A stretch of DNA of 64,000 nt from Sphingomonas mali NBRC 15500 (lineage in GTDB: Bacteria > Pseudomonadota > Alphaproteobacteria > Sphingomonadales > Sphingomonadaceae): assembly GCF_001598415.1 (NCBI RefSeq), contig NZ_BCYX01000025.1:1-64000 (forward strand), given 5' to 3'. Numbering within the stretch: the stretch's first letter is position 1; every line of letters begins with the position of its first letter. A program made the translations under genes and the position numbers. Positions 37,072 through 46,739 of this stretch are shown here, in pieces. Below the pieces are notes generated by a model. It worked only from the letters and a program-made list of their open reading frames with translations. It ran no database searches and was not told the origin of the DNA.

Positions 37072-38150
37072 CGACGCTTCTCCAGCTCGGCCATGGCCGC
37101 ACGAAAATCGGGATGGAGCCGGAGCGGCGCAAGCGCGCCGCGCGCCTCGTCGGGCGTGACAGCGGCGATCGCTTCCAGTTGGTCGGCAAAGGCTTCGACA
37201 TCGTGCCGCGGATCGGCTTCGCACAGGCTGAGCCCGATGCGGGCGACCGTCGCACGGTCGAGGCCAGCCCCGCGCAGCGCCAGCCATAATTGCGCGCCCC
37301 CATCCAGTACGATCTGCCGCATCGTCGCGTAATCGATGCCGAGGGCATGCCCGAGCAATGCGATGACCAACGCCACGCGCCGATCCCCCAGCGCGTGTCT
37401 CAGCACCGTCGCCAGTTCCGCGGGTTGCGGATCGATCGTGGCGGCAAGCCGCATCGCAGCGCTTTCCAGCCGATCACCTTCGTCATGGTCGGCGAGTGCG
37501 CGTAGCGCCGCCTCGACGATCATGCGATCTGCCACGCTCGGCCCTAATTGTTCGCGAATCGCCGCCGCTACCCACCAGACCAATCTGTGGTGCAGCTCGG
37601 CCGGGAGCTCGGTTCGCTCCAGCCGATTGCTGTCGATCAGCCCGCGGCGTCGGCTTTCGGCGGCCATCATGGCCAGGGCCGCGTCCGCGACCCAGGCGTC
37701 GGCGCTTCCGGCCAACCGCGCGAGCAGGCTGGCCGAGCCGATCTCGTCGGGCGGTAACGCAGGCAACAGGTCGACGAGCAGATCCTGCCGGGTTCGCGCG
37801 ATCAATTCGCGCATCAGGTCGAGATCGCGCAACAAACCGCTGCCGACCAGGCGGTCGAGCACCGGTGCACCGCTTTCGATCCGCCGGATCAATGCGGGAT
37901 CCGCGCCGGACAAATGTGTAGCGGCTCGCTGGCGGAGATCGTGTTCGACAACCGCGACCATCGCGGTCAGCGTCGCCGCAAGCGCCGCGCGCGTCCGGTC
38001 GTCGAGCCGCGAATCGTCGGCGAGAAAGAAGTCGTCAATCGCTTCGGCCAGACGGCGATCGACATGACGCACCGCTGCCGCCGCGCGCGCAAGCAGCGTG
38101 CTGGCGCTCGCACGGGCGCCATCGTCCCAATCGCCTTGGTCGATCGACAT
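37068..38150 (-). CDS. DUF2336 domain protein
   Basis: This 360-residue, all-helical, probably HEAT-like protein is rich in Ala, Arg and Asp. The DUF2336 family is widespread in alphaproteobacteria and of unknown role. It is cytoplasmic and is the first gene of a two-gene unit with the kinase-like protein. The pairing suggests it feeds into or senses the same signal. Confidence 0.8.
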   Translation of the reverse strand: MSIDQGDWDDGARASASTLLARAAAAVRHVDRRLAEAIDDFFLADDSRLDDRTRAALAATLTAMVAVVEHDLRQRAATHLSGADPALIRRIESGAPVLDRLVGSGLLRDLDLMRELIARTRQDLLVDLLPALPPDEIGSASLLARLAGSADAWVADAALAMMAAESRRRGLIDSNRLERTELPAELHHRLVWWVAAAIREQLGPSVADRMIVEAALRALADHDEGDRLESAAMRLAATIDPQPAELATVLRHALGDRRVALVIALLGHALGIDYATMRQIVLDGGAQLWLALRGAGLDRATVARIGLSLCEADPRHDVEAFADQLEAIAAVTPDEARGALAPLRLHPDFRAAMAELEKRR

Positions 38151-38232
38151 TGTTCTGCTGTACGATTGTGTCGTTAAAGCGAGGTTAGCCAGAACTCACC
38201 GATTTCGGGAGTCTTTGTCAGCTTCGCTGAAT

Positions 38233-38311
38233 CGGTACCGGCCCGCTCCCCCACCCGGCCTCCCAACAGCGTATTCTATGGGAGGCCGGGTGGGGGTGCG
38301 AGCCGGTACCG
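38233..38311. repeat. Long hairpin, 33-nt arms with two mismatches
   Basis: Arms are at 38233-38265 and 38279-38311 around a 13-nt loop, each ending in GGTACC. Flanking small hairpins of the TCAGC/GCTGA type lie just outside, at 38218-38230 and 38319-38336. It occupies the gap between the 38341-39519 gene and the DUF2336 gene on the minus strand and could be a terminator for the former. Confidence 0.85.
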
Positions 38312-38340
38312 CAAACCGTTTCAGCTTTGCTGAAACCAAA

Positions 38341-39519
38341 CTAGCCACCGATGCGCGCGCGCAACGCTTCCACGCCAAAGCCCAATGTCACGGCGGCATA
38401 GCTGGCCGCCGCTGCCAATCCCCAGACCGGATATCCGATCAGCACCGCCGGCAGCAGGATCAGCGGATAGGCGGCCGGAACTGCCCACCACCACGGCCGG
38501 GTGACCGCCCCCGCCGCACGTTCCGCCAGCGCTCCAGCCAGAACCGTCGTCAAGGCCAGCAGCGGCGGCGTCGCGCTGGCGGCAAGAAACCCGACCCGCT
38601 GACCCAACAGCAACGTCGCCAGCGCGACCGCTGCCGGCGTGCTCCAGCGCAATGCCCTGCCGAGCGCCCGCTCGTCGCGTAGCCAAGCCAGAACATCGGC
38701 CAGCGCTAGAAAGGCGAGCGCCAACACGATCGCCGCCATACCCGGCGCCAGCCAGCCAATCGCGATCGCGGCAAGCCCGCTTACGCCGAACATGCCACCC
38801 AATCCTGCCAGCGCGATCGGAGGCACGCCGCGCGCGACCAGCGGCGGCAGCGCCAATTTGGCGAGCGGCGCGACTAGGAAGCGATCGACCCAATTGGTTC
38901 GCGTGCCCAGCGCCGCCACCAGCGCGGCTCGGCCTTTCGCCGCCAGCGCGTGCGAATCGCGCTGGACGCCATGGCCTTCGCGCACTGCGGTTTCGGGCAG
39001 CGGCAGGTGCTCGGCGCCGCGCTGGGCAATCACCCGCAACAGCGACGAGGCGAAATCATAGTCCGCCGGCAACTTGACGACATCGGCGATGCGCTGGGGA
39101 TCGATCGTGGCGATTCCCGCCCATACCGCCCCGGGACCGATCCGTTCGAGCTCGTCCCCGGTCTGTGCGACCAGCAACGTGTCGTGATCGCGATCGCGCA
39201 TCGCTTCGATCATCACGCTGGTCGTCATCAGCCCATCCGCCAGCCACATCACGCGCGCGAGAGGATGCAGCTTGGCGAGCACCTCGGCCGGGCCGCGCAC
39301 CGCATCAACCGCGATGCCGCGTCGGCTGAGACGATTGATCGCGCCGAGCAATTCGGGAGTCAGGCGCGAAACGACGACGATGATCTGCGACGCCCCCGCG
39401 GCGATCAACAGCCGCGCCTGGAATTCGATCAGCGTCACGCCCCCGACCGGCAGCGTCGCCGCCAGCGTATCGTGACGGTCGGACGCGTCGGCTGTGGCGA
39501 ACAGGAGCCCGGCAAGCAT
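38341..39519 (-). CDS. Nucleotidyltransferase-like plus multi-TM membrane protein
   Basis: This 392-residue protein has a soluble N-terminal half (about 1-200) resembling a sugar-nucleotide transferase fold (LPVGGVTLIEFQARLLIAAG, VMWLADGLMT). The C-terminal half holds six to seven TM helices, reminiscent of CDP-alcohol phosphatidyltransferases. The diagnostic DG-x2-AR-x8-G-x3-D-x3-D motif of that superfamily is absent, so catalysis there is doubtful. Fusions of this kind make phospho-inositol-type lipids in other bacteria; function here is open. Confidence 0.65.
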   Translation of the reverse strand: MLAGLLFATADASDRHDTLAATLPVGGVTLIEFQARLLIAAGASQIIVVVSRLTPELLGAINRLSRRGIAVDAVRGPAEVLAKLHPLARVMWLADGLMTTSVMIEAMRDRDHDTLLVAQTGDELERIGPGAVWAGIATIDPQRIADVVKLPADYDFASSLLRVIAQRGAEHLPLPETAVREGHGVQRDSHALAAKGRAALVAALGTRTNWVDRFLVAPLAKLALPPLVARGVPPIALAGLGGMFGVSGLAAIAIGWLAPGMAAIVLALAFLALADVLAWLRDERALGRALRWSTPAAVALATLLLGQRVGFLAASATPPLLALTTVLAGALAERAAGAVTRPWWWAVPAAYPLILLPAVLIGYPVWGLAAAASYAAVTLGFGVEALRARIGG

Positions 39520-39595
39520 CCGGGGCTGTTAAGCCCCGCACTCGCCTATCGCAAGGATCGTGATTGCTCGCCGAATTCCCCGGCGGGCCGTATGG

Positions 39596-39886
39596 CTAGA
39601 GCCGCGCCACCGCGCGCCGCAGCGTACGCACTACATCGGCATTGCCGGGCGTGCCCGCGGCTTCCGACGCGAGGCTCATGAGACGCACCGCGCCGAAACT
39701 TGCCGCCAATCCCTTGAGACGCGCCGCAGCGAGGCGCCAGGCTTCGTCGTTTTCGGCTGCCTGGATTGCGTCGATCGTCTTTTCCGCGCTGTCGACGAAC
39801 GCTGCGCGCAGTTCGGCAATCAGCCCCGGTTCGTCACCGACTGCCGCAGCGAGGGTCGCATCGATTGCACCGGGATCATAGGCCAT
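39596..39886 (-). CDS. Hpt-like protein lacking the phospho-histidine
   Basis: This 96-residue helical bundle resembles histidine phosphotransfer domains in the segment WRLAAARLKGLAASFGAVRL. The usual H-x-L-K-G is A-R-L-K-G here, with Ala55 in place of His. Phosphotransfer by the standard route is therefore not possible. It may bind a response regulator without phosphorylating it. It is divergent from the coiled-coil gene at 39969. Confidence 0.7.
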   Translation of the reverse strand: MAYDPGAIDATLAAAVGDEPGLIAELRAAFVDSAEKTIDAIQAAENDEAWRLAAARLKGLAASFGAVRLMSLASEAAGTPGNADVVRTLRRAVARL

Positions 39887-39968
39887 GACCCAAGCCTAGC
39901 CCTAAGGGCTTTAACGGAACGTTGCGCAATCGCTTTGAAATGGTCGGTTTTATGGTAAACAAAGCGTC

Positions 39969-41765
39969 ATGAACGGGGGGTCTAAGATCATCGACTTGCA
40001 CGTCAGCGACGTTCAATACGCCGCGGCGGATGAGCCGTTGCAGCTGACCGAGCCTTACGAAGGCGAGGTTTTCGAACAACCTGAGGAGCTTGAGGAGCGG
40101 TCGGGCGCGACGAAATGGCGCATCCTGGCTGGCCTGGCGTTCGCGTCGGCTGCAGCGTGGATCGGCTTCTTCGCCTGGTATGCGTGGCCCGCCATGCAGG
40201 CCGCGCCCACGCCGACCGTATTGGCTGAATTGGCTACCGGGCTGACCGCGCCGTTGGCGCTCATCGCCGTCCTGTGGCTGGTCGCGCGGCGGTCGAGCCG
40301 GATCGAAGCACGCCGATTCAACGACACCGCACGATCGATGCGCGCCGAGGCAGAGCATCTCCAGGCCGTTATCGACGTCATGGCGCACACGATCGACTCC
40401 AATCGCGAGAAGCTGGCCGATCAGGTCACGGTGATGATGGCGACGGCCAGCGCGGCGTCGGACCGCCTGAGCGAGGCATCGTCGGTGCTCGACAGCCACT
40501 TTTCGAAAGCCGAAACCGACGCTGCCCGCATCGACAAGGCGGCGGCCAATCTGGAAGCCAATCTCCAGATCATGCTGGCGACGCTTCCCCACGCCCATGA
40601 CCAGACTGCCACACTCGCCGATCAGGTCGAAAAAATCGGCCTGACGGCAAGCGAGCGCGCGGCGGCGCTCGATGCTCAGGTCGTCGCGCTCGGCGAGCGT
40701 GCGCGCGAGGTCGACAATCATACCAGCGGCGCCGCGGAACGCCTGTCCGCCCATATCGCGCGAATGGAAGCGACCAGCGAAACCGCGGGCACCCGCCTCG
40801 AACAGGTCACCAGTGCGATGTCCGAAGCGGTCGACGGCCTGCTCGATCGCACCGCCAGCGCGGTGGATGAGGCACGCAAGGGCATCGCCGCGCAGGGCGA
40901 CGCCATGCTCGCGATGCTTTCCACCAACCAGGCCGCGCTCGACCGTACCGCGACCGACAGCACCACCGCACTGGCCGATCGCATCGCCGGCATCGAAGCA
41001 GTGGCCAATCACGTTGCCGCGACTCTTGCCGCGGGACAGGAACAGGTCGACGCGCTGACCCGATCGATCGACGACACCAGCGGCGCCGCGCACCGTTTCG
41101 CCGGAGAGGCGGCACCGCAATTGCTCGAGACGCTGATGCGCATTCGCGACACCGCCAATGCCGCCGCCGAGCATGCGCGCGAGGCGATGGCAAGGATCGC
41201 CCCCGACGCCGCCGATGCGCTGGAGGCGGCGGCATCGCAAGCAGTCGAGCGCGGTTTGGCGACGATCGCGAGAGCCACCGAAACGGCCGCGGCATCGGCG
41301 ACCGACGCATCGGACAAGCTCAATCGCCAGATGCTCGCGATCGCCGAGGCGTCGAGCCTGATCGAGGCTCGGCTGGCGGACACCGAGGAAGCAAACGGCT
41401 TCGCGCGGCGCGTGTCGCTGTTGATCGAATCACTCAACTCGGCGGCGATCGACCTCACCAGCATCTATTCGTCGGAAGTCCCCGATTCGTCCTGGTTGGC
41501 CTATCTCAAGGGTAATCGCGGTGCGTTCGCGCGGCGCGCGGTCAAGCTGCTCGACGCCGGTGAAATGCGCGCGGTGCTCGAGGCTTATGACAATGACGAC
41601 GCCGTGCGCGAGCAGGTAAATCGCTACATCCACGATTTCGAAGCGATGCTGCGCGCCATCCTGGCGCAACGCGACGGCGCGGCGATCGGGGTGACGTTGC
41701 TGTCGTCGGACATGGGCAAGCTTTATGTCGCGCTGGCCCAGGCGATCGAGCGGCTCAGAACCTGA
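39969..41765 (+). CDS. Membrane-anchored coiled-coil protein
   Basis: This 598-residue protein has an acidic cytoplasmic N-terminus, two TM segments (about 50-72 and 83-103) and then a very long Ala/Asp/Glu/Thr-rich coiled coil (about 110-500), similar in style to chemoreceptor or apolipoprotein-like helices. A compact C-terminal domain of about 90 residues follows. There is no methyl-accepting signalling hairpin that I can see. Sphingomonads carry similar proteins without a function; a polarity or envelope scaffold role is conceivable. Confidence 0.75.
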   Translation: MNGGSKIIDLHVSDVQYAAADEPLQLTEPYEGEVFEQPEELEERSGATKWRILAGLAFASAAAWIGFFAWYAWPAMQAAPTPTVLAELATGLTAPLALIAVLWLVARRSSRIEARRFNDTARSMRAEAEHLQAVIDVMAHTIDSNREKLADQVTVMMATASAASDRLSEASSVLDSHFSKAETDAARIDKAAANLEANLQIMLATLPHAHDQTATLADQVEKIGLTASERAAALDAQVVALGERAREVDNHTSGAAERLSAHIARMEATSETAGTRLEQVTSAMSEAVDGLLDRTASAVDEARKGIAAQGDAMLAMLSTNQAALDRTATDSTTALADRIAGIEAVANHVAATLAAGQEQVDALTRSIDDTSGAAHRFAGEAAPQLLETLMRIRDTANAAAEHAREAMARIAPDAADALEAAASQAVERGLATIARATETAAASATDASDKLNRQMLAIAEASSLIEARLADTEEANGFARRVSLLIESLNSAAIDLTSIYSSEVPDSSWLAYLKGNRGAFARRAVKLLDAGEMRAVLEAYDNDDAVREQVNRYIHDFEAMLRAILAQRDGAAIGVTLLSSDMGKLYVALAQAIERLRT

Positions 41766-41771
41766 GTCGCT

Positions 41772-42050
41772 TCAACCCACGCTGTTCGACGCATCGACAA
41801 AGTCGAGCATGTTGGGCGTCACCCAGCCGTAGATATAATTCAGCACGAACGCGGCCCAGACGATGGTCGCGACAATCGTCACGCGGATCGCGACGCGCTT
41901 GATATTGAATTCGTGGGGCGCGCTTTCGGCTTGGCCGGGGATAAATTCCCCTCCCACCTCATGCGTGGTGCGCACGCCAAACGGCAGGACGAGGAAGACC
42001 GAAAAGGCCCAGCACAGGAAATAGATTGCGAGCAGTGACGTCCAACGCAT
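41772..42050 (-). CDS. DUF1467-family small membrane protein
   Basis: This 92-residue protein has two TM segments (about 4-24 and 63-83) and the family motif FLVLPFGVRT. It starts 2 nt after the rnj stop, so it is the last gene of the nuo-birA-coaX-rnj block. Function is unknown; neighbourhood with rnj is common in alphaproteobacteria. Confidence 0.85.
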   Translation of the reverse strand: MRWTSLLAIYFLCWAFSVFLVLPFGVRTTHEVGGEFIPGQAESAPHEFNIKRVAIRVTIVATIVWAAFVLNYIYGWVTPNMLDFVDASNSVG

Positions 42051-42051
42051 G

Positions 42052-43692
42052 TCAGGCCTCGATGACCAATACATCAACCACCGGCTTCTTGCCGGTCCAG
42101 CGAGTCGCCACGCGGCGGACGCCGAGACGCAGGCTTTCGCGCAACACCTGCAAATCGCCGCGATGCTTTTTCACCACCTCCGCGGCGGCATCGATCGCCT
42201 CGTCGATGAATGCCTCGCGGTCCTCTTCGACCGGAATGCCCTGCAGGCCGACCCGCGGCACGCCGACCAGGCGGTTGTTGCCATCGATCGCCACCGCGAC
42301 CGACATCTGGCCATAAGTCGCGACCCGGCGGCGCTCGTTCATCGTCGCACCGTCGGCGGGAAGGATGACGTCGCCATCCAGCATCAGGCGCCCAACCGGC
42401 GCATGGCCGAGCTTTTCGGGTTTGCCGGGCGCGAGGCGGACGATGTCGCCGTCGCTCTGTACCAGCGCCTGGGGAATGCCCTTCGACAGACCGAACCGCG
42501 CCTGCTCCATCATGTGCCGCATCTCGCCATGGACCGGCACCAACAATTGCGGACGGATCCAGCCGTACATCGCCTCAAGTTCGGGGCGTCCCGGATGGCC
42601 GGAAACGTGGACATGCTCCTGCCGCTCGGTGACCATTTCGACGCCCGCGGCAGCGAGCTGGTTCTGGATGCGGCCGATCGCGAGTTCGTTGCCCGGGATC
42701 TGCTTGGACGAGAAGACGACAGTGTCGCCGGCAACCAGCTTGATCGGGTGCGTGCCGTCGGCGATGCGCCCGAGCGCCGCACGCGGTTCGCCTTGCCCGC
42801 CAGTCGCCACGACCAGGACATCGCGCCCCGGCATCGACATCGCCGCTTCTGGCGAGATCGGATCGGGGAAGCTCTTGAGATAGCCGTTGGCGCGCGCAAC
42901 CATCAGGATGCGATCCAGCGAGCGGCCGGTAACGCAGATCTTGCGCTTCGTTGCCTTGGCCACTTCACCCAGCGTTTGGAGGCGCGCCGCGTTGGACGCG
43001 AAGGTGGTGACGACCACCCTGCCCTTCGCTTTCTTCACCGCGCCGATCAGCCCGTCGCGAACGCTCGCTTCCGAACCCGATGCTTGCGGATTGAACACGT
43101 TGGTCGAATCGCAGACGAGCGCGAATACGCCTTCGTCGCCAACCGCGGTGAGTTGTTCGGGAGTCGACGGCGTGCCGAGCACCGCATCACTGCTGTCGAG
43201 CTTCCAGTCGCCGGTGTGGAAGACCTTGCCATAGGGACTCTCGATCAGCAGCGCGCTTGCCTCGGGAATCGAATGCGCCAGCGGCACGAAACGGAACTTG
43301 AACGGCCCGAGCTCGATTACCTTGTTCGGCTCGACCACGTTGAGCTCGACGCGGTCCTGGACGCCTTCTTCCTCGAGCTTGCCGCGGATCAGGCCAGCGG
43401 TGAACTTGCTGGCGAAGAGCGGCGCGCGGAGATCGTCGGCGAGATAGGGCAAGGCGCCGATATGGTCCTCATGCCCATGGGTCAGGACGATACCGACCAG
43501 ATTGGCGCGTTGTTCCTCGATGAACTGCAGGTCGGGCAGGATGATCTCGACGCCCGGATATGCGGGGTCGGCGAAGGTCACCCCCATGTCGACCATCAGC
43601 CATTTGCCCTGACAACCGTAGAGGTTGACGTTCATGCCGATTTCACCCGACCCGCCGAGCGCGACGAAGAGCAGTTCTTTACCTGGTGTCAC
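42052..43692 (-). CDS. rnj: Ribonuclease J
   Basis: This 546-residue metallo-beta-lactamase/beta-CASP ribonuclease with 5' exonuclease activity functions in rRNA and mRNA processing. The catalytic signature THGHEDHIGALPYL is present, with further metal ligands in FHTGDWKLD, beta-CASP motifs (DSTNVF, HVSGHPG) and the C-terminal domain. A family A repeat separates it from coaX upstream. Confidence 0.94.
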   Translation of the reverse strand: MTPGKELLFVALGGSGEIGMNVNLYGCQGKWLMVDMGVTFADPAYPGVEIILPDLQFIEEQRANLVGIVLTHGHEDHIGALPYLADDLRAPLFASKFTAGLIRGKLEEEGVQDRVELNVVEPNKVIELGPFKFRFVPLAHSIPEASALLIESPYGKVFHTGDWKLDSSDAVLGTPSTPEQLTAVGDEGVFALVCDSTNVFNPQASGSEASVRDGLIGAVKKAKGRVVVTTFASNAARLQTLGEVAKATKRKICVTGRSLDRILMVARANGYLKSFPDPISPEAAMSMPGRDVLVVATGGQGEPRAALGRIADGTHPIKLVAGDTVVFSSKQIPGNELAIGRIQNQLAAAGVEMVTERQEHVHVSGHPGRPELEAMYGWIRPQLLVPVHGEMRHMMEQARFGLSKGIPQALVQSDGDIVRLAPGKPEKLGHAPVGRLMLDGDVILPADGATMNERRRVATYGQMSVAVAIDGNNRLVGVPRVGLQGIPVEEDREAFIDEAIDAAAEVVKKHRGDLQVLRESLRLGVRRVATRWTGKKPVVDVLVIEA

Positions 43693-43706
43693 TTCAATTC
43701 CTAAAC

Positions 43707-43784
43707 GTCACCCCAGCGAAAGCTGGGATCTTTCTCAATGGAGCGAAACGTGCCGCATGAGACCCCAGCTTCCGCTGGGGTGAC
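43707..43784. repeat. Palindromic repeat, family A
   Basis: Near-identical inverted arms lie at 43707-43729 and 43762-43784, each with the GTCACCCCAGCG core and each also a short hairpin. It fills the 94-nt gap between coaX and rnj. Confidence 0.85.
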
Positions 43785-43786
43785 CG

Positions 43787-44563
43787 CTATCGCTGCGCCC
43801 GTTCCCACATCATGGCCAGCCCCTGGATGGTCAGATCGGGCTCAATTGCGTCGAACACGCCCGTATGCTGTTCGAACAATACCGCGAGACCGCCCGTCGC
43901 GATCACTTTAGCCGGGCGGCCAATCTCCGCCTTCATCCGCGCGACCAGCCCTTCGATCATCGCGATATAGCCCCAATAGATGCCGATGTTCATCTGGCTG
44001 ACCGTATCGCGTCCGATCACGGTCGGATCGGTCGGCGCCTCGATCGCGATCCGCGGCAGCTTGGCGGCGGCGCTGACCAGCGCGTCGAGCGACAGATTGA
44101 TCCCCGGAGCGATGATCCCACCCTTATAGGCGCCCCGAAAGTCGATCCAGTCGATCGTGCTGGCGGTGCCGAAATCGATCACGATCAGGTCGCCTTCGTG
44201 CAGCGCATGCGCGGCGATGGCGTTGACCGCGCGATCCGCGCCCAGGCTCTGCGGCTCCTGCACGTCGATCGCCATGCCCCATTCGACCGGCTTCTGCCCG
44301 GCGATCAGTGCGTCCGTCTTGAAATATTTCTCCGCCAGCCACTGCAGATTGTGCGTCGCGCGCGGCACGACGGTCGAGATGATCACGCCATCGACCTGGC
44401 TGCGGTCATAGCCTTCGATGCTCAACAGTTGTGTCAGCCACACCGCATATTCGTCCGCCGTGCGGCGCGGGTCGGTGGCGATACGCCATCGTCCCTTCAC
44501 CTCGCGCCCGTCGAGCAGCGCGAAAACGACATTGGTGTTGCCGGCGTCAATCGCGAGCAGCAT
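43787..44563 (-). CDS. coaX: Type III pantothenate kinase
   Basis: This 258-residue ASKHA-fold kinase performs the first step of coenzyme A synthesis. The phosphate-binding [14 protein letters not shown], the catalytic region [11 protein letters not shown] and [11 protein letters not shown] are intact. It lies 14 nt after birA, a common alphaproteobacterial order. Confidence 0.95.
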   Translation of the reverse strand: MLLAIDAGNTNVVFALLDGREVKGRWRIATDPRRTADEYAVWLTQLLSIEGYDRSQVDGVIISTVVPRATHNLQWLAEKYFKTDALIAGQKPVEWGMAIDVQEPQSLGADRAVNAIAAHALHEGDLIVIDFGTASTIDWIDFRGAYKGGIIAPGINLSLDALVSAAAKLPRIAIEAPTDPTVIGRDTVSQMNIGIYWGYIAMIEGLVARMKAEIGRPAKVIATGGLAVLFEQHTGVFDAIEPDLTIQGLAMMWERAQR

Positions 44564-44577
44564 GGATTTGCCTCTCT

Positions 44578-45297
44578 CTAGAGCAGGAACACGTCGCCCG
44601 CGTGAATGACACGCCGCGTGCCGTCCGCCAAGCGAAGGATGAGCGCGCCGTCGGGATCGAGCCCGTCAAACAAGCCATCGAACGCCACCTCATCGGGCAA
44701 ACGAGCGTTGAGCGGCGTGCCAATCGGATGTGCGTGGGCGACCCAGCGGCGGCGGATCGTATCCATGCCCGGGCCGCGCCAGCATTCGACCCAGCGGGCG
44801 AACGCCTCGGCCAGCGTCTCGATAAAGTCTTCCGGCGCGACGACGAAATTATGAGCAGCGAGGCTGGTAGCCCGCCGCTCGATATCGGTCGGGTGATGTG
44901 CCAGATTGACCCCGATCCCGATCACCACGGCGTCGCCCGCGCGCTCGAGCAGGATGCCCGACACTTTGGCGCCATCGATCAACACATCGTTGGGCCATTT
45001 AAGCAGCGCCATGCCCGGGGCATAGGCCGAGACGGTTTCTTCGAGCGCAACCGCCGCGACCAAGGCGAGCGTCGCCGCCGGCGGATCGCTCGGACGAATG
45101 CGGACGAGCGTGCTGGCGTAGAGATTGCCCGGCGGTGAGACCCAGGAACGCCCCAGCCGGCCGCGCCCTCCGGTCTGACGCTCGGCCCGCAGCCACACGC
45201 CCTCGTCCATCCCGGACGCGGCCAGCGCGATCATGTCGGCGTTGGTCGAGCCGGTTTCAGCGACGGTGCGGATACGGCCGCTGGTCTCGGCGATCAG
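44578..45297 (-). CDS. birA: Biotin--[acetyl-CoA-carboxylase] ligase
   Basis: This single-domain biotin protein ligase (about 239 residues) attaches biotin to BCCP. Motifs [23 protein letters not shown] (biotinoyl-AMP loop), [17 protein letters not shown] and VIGIGVNL are intact, and there is no N-terminal DNA-binding domain. No ATG, GTG or TTG is found upstream of the catalytic core within reach. The best start is CTG at 45297, overlapping the nuoN stop as CTGA, like the ATGA overlaps nearby. The start is provisional. Confidence 0.88.
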   Translation of the reverse strand: MIAETSGRIRTVAETGSTNADMIALAASGMDEGVWLRAERQTGGRGRLGRSWVSPPGNLYASTLVRIRPSDPPAATLALVAAVALEETVSAYAPGMALLKWPNDVLIDGAKVSGILLERAGDAVVIGIGVNLAHHPTDIERRATSLAAHNFVVAPEDFIETLAEAFARWVECWRGPGMDTIRRRWVAHAHPIGTPLNARLPDEVAFDGLFDGLDPDGALILRLADGTRRVIHAGDVFLL

Positions 45298-46739
45298 AAC
45301 AACGCCTTCGCCGCCGCCATCGTCGCGACACCCAGCGGCTTGAGCGCGAACCAACCAACCGGCGAGATGAAGAGCGCCAGCACGGTGATCAGACCATATT
45401 CGACCAGCGCGTTGCTGCGCTGGAATGCCGGCGCCGGGCTGTCGAAATACATTACCTTGACGATCCGGAGATAATAATAGGCGCCGATCACCGAAGCGAC
45501 GAAGCCGACAACCGCGAGCGGGAACAGGCCGGCATCGACTGCTGCCTGGAATACCGCCAGCTTGGCGAAGAAGCCGAGCAATGGCGGGATGCCGGCAAGC
45601 GAGAACATGAACACCGCCATCGCCGCCGCAAGCCCGGGCCGCGTTTCCGACATGCCCGACAAGCTGTCGATCGTCTCGACCGGATTGCCTTCCGCGTCGC
45701 GCATCTGGAGCACGATCAGGAAGCCCCCCAAGGTCATCGCGACATAGATCGTCAGGTAGATCAGCACCGACGACACGCCTTCCTGAGTCCCGGCGGCCAG
45801 GCCGACGAGCAGGAAGCCGACATTGTTGATCGACGAATAGGCCAGCAGTCGCTTGACGTTCTTCTGACCGATGGCGGCGACCGCGCCGAAGATGATCGAG
45901 GCGAGGCTGGCAAAGATGACGATCTGGCGCCACTCGGCTACCGCCGGGCCCATAGCCTCGATCGCCACACGAACCGCGAGCGCCACTGCGGCGACCTTGG
46001 GCGCCGAGGCGAAGAAGGCGGTTACCGGGGTGGGAGCGCCTTCGTAAACGTCCGGCGTCCACATATGGAACGGCACCGCCGACATCTTGAACGCCAGGCC
46101 GGCAAACACGAACACCAAGCCGAAGGTCAGACCGAGCGACTTACCCGCGCCATAAGCGGTGGCGATGTCGGTGAAGAGAGTCGTGCCCGAGAAACCGTAG
46201 ACCAGGCTGATGCCGTAGAGCAGGATGCCCGACGCGAGCGCGCCCAGTACGAAATATTTGAGGCCGGCTTCGGCCGAGCGCTGGTCGCGGCGCATGAAGC
46301 TGGCGAGCACATAGGCCGCGAGGCTCTGCAGTTCGAGACCGACATAGAGCGTCAGCAAGTCGCCCGCCGAGACCATCATCCCCATGCCCGCCGCCGACAA
46401 CAGGATCAGCACCGGATATTCGGGATGGAGACTGTCGCCGTCGCCGCGCGCGAAGAAACGCGGCGCGATCACGATCGAGACGGCGGCGGCGACGTAGATC
46501 AACACCTTGGCGAACGCGGCAAAGGCATCGGCGCGATACAGGCCGTCGAACACCACCCCGGCATAGGAAGCCGGCCCGGCGAGGGCGATGCCCGCGCCGA
46601 GCAGCACCGCCACCGCGGTCCAGCTGACCGCACGGGTCGAGCCCTGCCCGCCCCAGGCGGCAACCAGCATCAGCGCCAGGGCGCCGACCGACAGGACCAA
46701 TTCGGGAAGCGTCGCCTGAAGCGAAGCGATCCAATCCAT
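45294..46739 (-). CDS. nuoN: NADH-quinone oxidoreductase subunit N
   Basis: This 481-residue antiporter-like proton-pumping subunit has about 14 TM helices. Key elements are the GLELQSLAAYVL segment with its conserved Glu and the KMSAVPFHMWTPDVYEGAPTP loop. The start at 46739 shares one base with the nuoM stop (TAATG). Confidence 0.96.
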   Translation of the reverse strand: MDWIASLQATLPELVLSVGALALMLVAAWGGQGSTRAVSWTAVAVLLGAGIALAGPASYAGVVFDGLYRADAFAAFAKVLIYVAAAVSIVIAPRFFARGDGDSLHPEYPVLILLSAAGMGMMVSAGDLLTLYVGLELQSLAAYVLASFMRRDQRSAEAGLKYFVLGALASGILLYGISLVYGFSGTTLFTDIATAYGAGKSLGLTFGLVFVFAGLAFKMSAVPFHMWTPDVYEGAPTPVTAFFASAPKVAAVALAVRVAIEAMGPAVAEWRQIVIFASLASIIFGAVAAIGQKNVKRLLAYSSINNVGFLLVGLAAGTQEGVSSVLIYLTIYVAMTLGGFLIVLQMRDAEGNPVETIDSLSGMSETRPGLAAAMAVFMFSLAGIPPLLGFFAKLAVFQAAVDAGLFPLAVVGFVASVIGAYYYLRIVKVMYFDSPAPAFQRSNALVEYGLITVLALFISPVGWFALKPLGVATMAAAKALF

